From Gossypium raimondii (taxonomy: Eukaryota; Streptophyta; Magnoliopsida; Malvales; Malvaceae), in the NCBI RefSeq assembly GCF_025698545.1, contig NC_068569.1, positions 8,804,001-8,868,000 of the forward strand: 64,000 nucleotides of DNA, read 5' to 3'. Position numbers and translations under genes: made by a program. Every line of letters starts with the position of its first letter. Within the stretch, counting starts at the first letter, position 1. Below are positions 61,904 to 64,000 of this stretch, in pieces. The notes under the pieces were generated by a model. It did no database searches, had not been told where the DNA came from, and saw nothing but the letters and a program-made list of their open reading frames with translations.

Positions 61904-61992
61904 ATCTCTTTAATCTTTAATACGACCCTTGAGTTTTGTTTTTTCTTGTTTAATGTTGTTGCCAAAACAAGATGAAAGAACGTTTAATGTCT

Positions 61993-62004
61993 GGTATATA
62001 TATA
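61993..62004 (-). promoter_or_regulatory. TATA box of the CRK gene
   Basis: On the minus strand CACTATATATATACC lies about 90-100 bases before the CRK start codon, an ordinary distance for a plant TATA box plus leader. Confidence 0.55.
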
Positions 62005-64000
62005 GTGGAATTCTGTACAGAATAGTATTATCTGTATGAATAAATAAATCAATTCAAAGGATTTGGAAATATTGTACCAGTATACGACAAGGAATTAGGG
62101 GGATAGGTTAATTACATGAGATGATTGATAAGGGTGGACTTTAGTTAAGTTTGGTGACTTAATTAAAATTTTGAAAGGATTTAATGAATTTTAAAAAAAT
62201 CATAAATCTAATTTAAACTGAAAAATTTTAGAAACTTAATAAGAATTTTACGAAATTTTGGAAAATGCTTTTTTTTTTTAATTTTTATAATCATCATTTT
62301 GGTCGAAACCATAATTTTCACTGCGGGTAGCAATAATTATTTCCTTACGGTTTAATTAAAATTTTAAAACTCTAATAAAATTTTTAGAAAATTCTGGATA
62401 AGACTTTTGGCACCGATGAACATCCGCCCCTGGTTGACAAAGCCTGAAGTCTTTCATTTGGACTTGCACAACTTCGTAAAAACAAACTTTCGTCTAAAGT
62501 TCTAATTGAGTGACAGTTGTCACTTCTCAATAACTTTTTTGTTTTAATATGTCAAAGGTCCTTATACCTTTTGGAAATGTAAATTTTAGTCCTTTACTTT
62601 AATTTTGAGAAATTGAGTAGCTATACAATTTTTTACTTAAAAATCTGGTTAGATTTGATTTATAGGAAAAAGGTAAAATAATTCTTTGGTCCAAACACTT
62701 TAAATTTTAAAAATATATGAAAAATATAAAATTTCCTAAAATTCAAAAAGATGTGTTATTTACTTCAGAAATAGTAATAAGGTCTCTCCAAATTTTAAGC
62801 TATTCCTTTGGTTCATATTACTTAAATTTGATAAGGTTTTTTATTTTAAATTAGATTAATTGTAAATAAAAATATTTTTATGTAAATTTAATTATAAAGT
62901 GTATAAAATATTAATATAAAATAATTTTTAAATAACGATACAAATTCTGAATCCATTCAAATTAAGCTTAATATAAAATTTTTTTCAAAATACACCATAT
63001 TAAAGGAATTTTATATAAAATGGACACATTTTGGTAAAGTACAAAAGTTACAAATTAAGTCTTGAAATTCTATACGGTGTATTTTAAACAAAAAAATGTA
63101 AATATTTAAATTTAATTCACATCAAGTTGTATAATTATTTAATTCAAATCATTTATATAAAAAATATTTTGTTTAAATCAAGACCTAATTTATTTATTTG
63201 AAAAATAGTGTTTTAATTTTTATCATTTTATTGAAAATATGAAAAGACATTTAATTTTAAAACTTCCTTTTTTGGTAATTGTTTATGTGTTTTGAAATAG
63301 TTTGAATTAAATTGATAAAAAATGTAAATCATGAGGACTAAAAGAATTATTTTATTTTTACAATAACCTTATCATCAATTCTAATGATAAAATTGACGAA
63401 AAGACCAATATTTAATTTGTTATTAGTTGGATTATGCATCATAAAGGTTGATTATGATGTAATTTTTAAAAATGGAGTTTGCGCGTGTCCAACCCTATCA
63501 TTTCCATTCCCATCTCTAACATTTTATAAAGAAATTTAGAATCTTGTCACGTCATTTAATAATATTAAAAATTATTCCACATTAAAAATGTCATAAAGCA
63601 AAATTATGTGGGTGACGCGTACTCCTTTTAAAACCTTGAATGTAGTGAAGATATTTAAAGTTTTAAACTCTTTTAAAATTAGTTTCTTGATTTAAGATTG
63701 TGTGGTTGCGTTTTATTTTCGATATTTATCATGTTGGACACGTTAGAAAACTGATAAAGATGATTTTATTTCATGCGAACCTCACTAAGTGAAGTTGATC
63801 TATTTCATATTTTAATTTCTGATGTTATGCATTATGTTTCCAATAAAATGAAAAGCATAAGGGTGGATGTATAATAACTTAGATTAATTTGTTCGATTTA
63901 ATGTTATTTCGTTGAGTTTTATAAAAGTTTATTAAAAATTATTTTAAATTAAAAATTTCGCTTTGCCGTATATAAAAAATTATAAAATAAAAACCTGGCA
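62005..64000. other. AT-rich region to the window end
   Basis: Upstream of the CRK gene. No frames above background, no splice-supported exon and no recognisable repeat ends. Confidence 0.5.

Noticed and set aside
1-64000. CRISPR arrays, bacterial operons, rRNA, tRNA or known microRNA genes
   Set aside because: The sequence is plant nuclear DNA. No spacer-repeat array, no cloverleaf with a GTTCGAATCC-type arm, and none of the conserved microRNA sequences I checked by eye was found.

Overview
This window is nuclear DNA of a flowering plant, a eudicot and most likely a mallow relative such as cotton. It is AT-rich. The genes have many short exons with GT-AG introns, the proteins are typically plant, and there are LTR retrotransposons, solo LTRs and MITE-like inverted repeats. 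The genus is an impression from repeat style and protein wording, not something proven here. The gene models were built by splicing by eye; every intact model closes with consistent phases and an in-frame stop.

Layout. (1) 16-3929 (+): last seven exons of an ACA9-type calcium pump. (2) 5573-7817 (-): an MSR1/MSR2-like O-fucosyltransferase-family protein. (3) 13794-15791 (+): single-exon EXO70, G-type. (4) 17232-20373 (-): plastid GluTR-binding protein (GluTRBP/PGR7), with a broken reading frame in the transit peptide. (5) 21007-23679 (-): 14-exon MLO13-like protein, with a decayed copy of its 5' end at 25473-25667. (6) 25853-28680: 2.8-kb solo LTR. (7) 29340-33021 (+): plastid-type pyridoxamine-phosphate-oxidase-like split-barrel protein. 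(8) 33523-41669 (-): wrecked kelch-repeat gene. Its middle exons are inverted and one exon is split by a 5.7-kb Copia element. (9) 42426-47270 (-): a second, 5'-truncated Copia element that itself carries a nested solo LTR. (10) 48326-51645 (-): At1g16860-like membrane protein with a leader intron. (11) 57228-57955 (-): a small unrecognised two-exon gene. (12) 59196-61903 (-): complete cysteine-rich receptor-like kinase (CRK). The last 2 kb are AT-rich and empty.

How the pieces relate. These are ordinary housekeeping, signalling and defence-type genes, not one pathway. ACA9, MSR, EXO70G, GluTRBP, the split-barrel protein and kelch match, from memory, two Arabidopsis regions that are duplicates of each other (about At3g21140-At3g21200 and At1g51540-At1g51640). 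That suggests conserved microsynteny, with the TE load concentrated around the kelch gene. No new multi-gene system is apparent. The most unusual structure is the kelch locus: an internal inversion, a Copia insertion with a perfect target duplication, small frame-breaking deletions, and a further nested TE cluster next to it.
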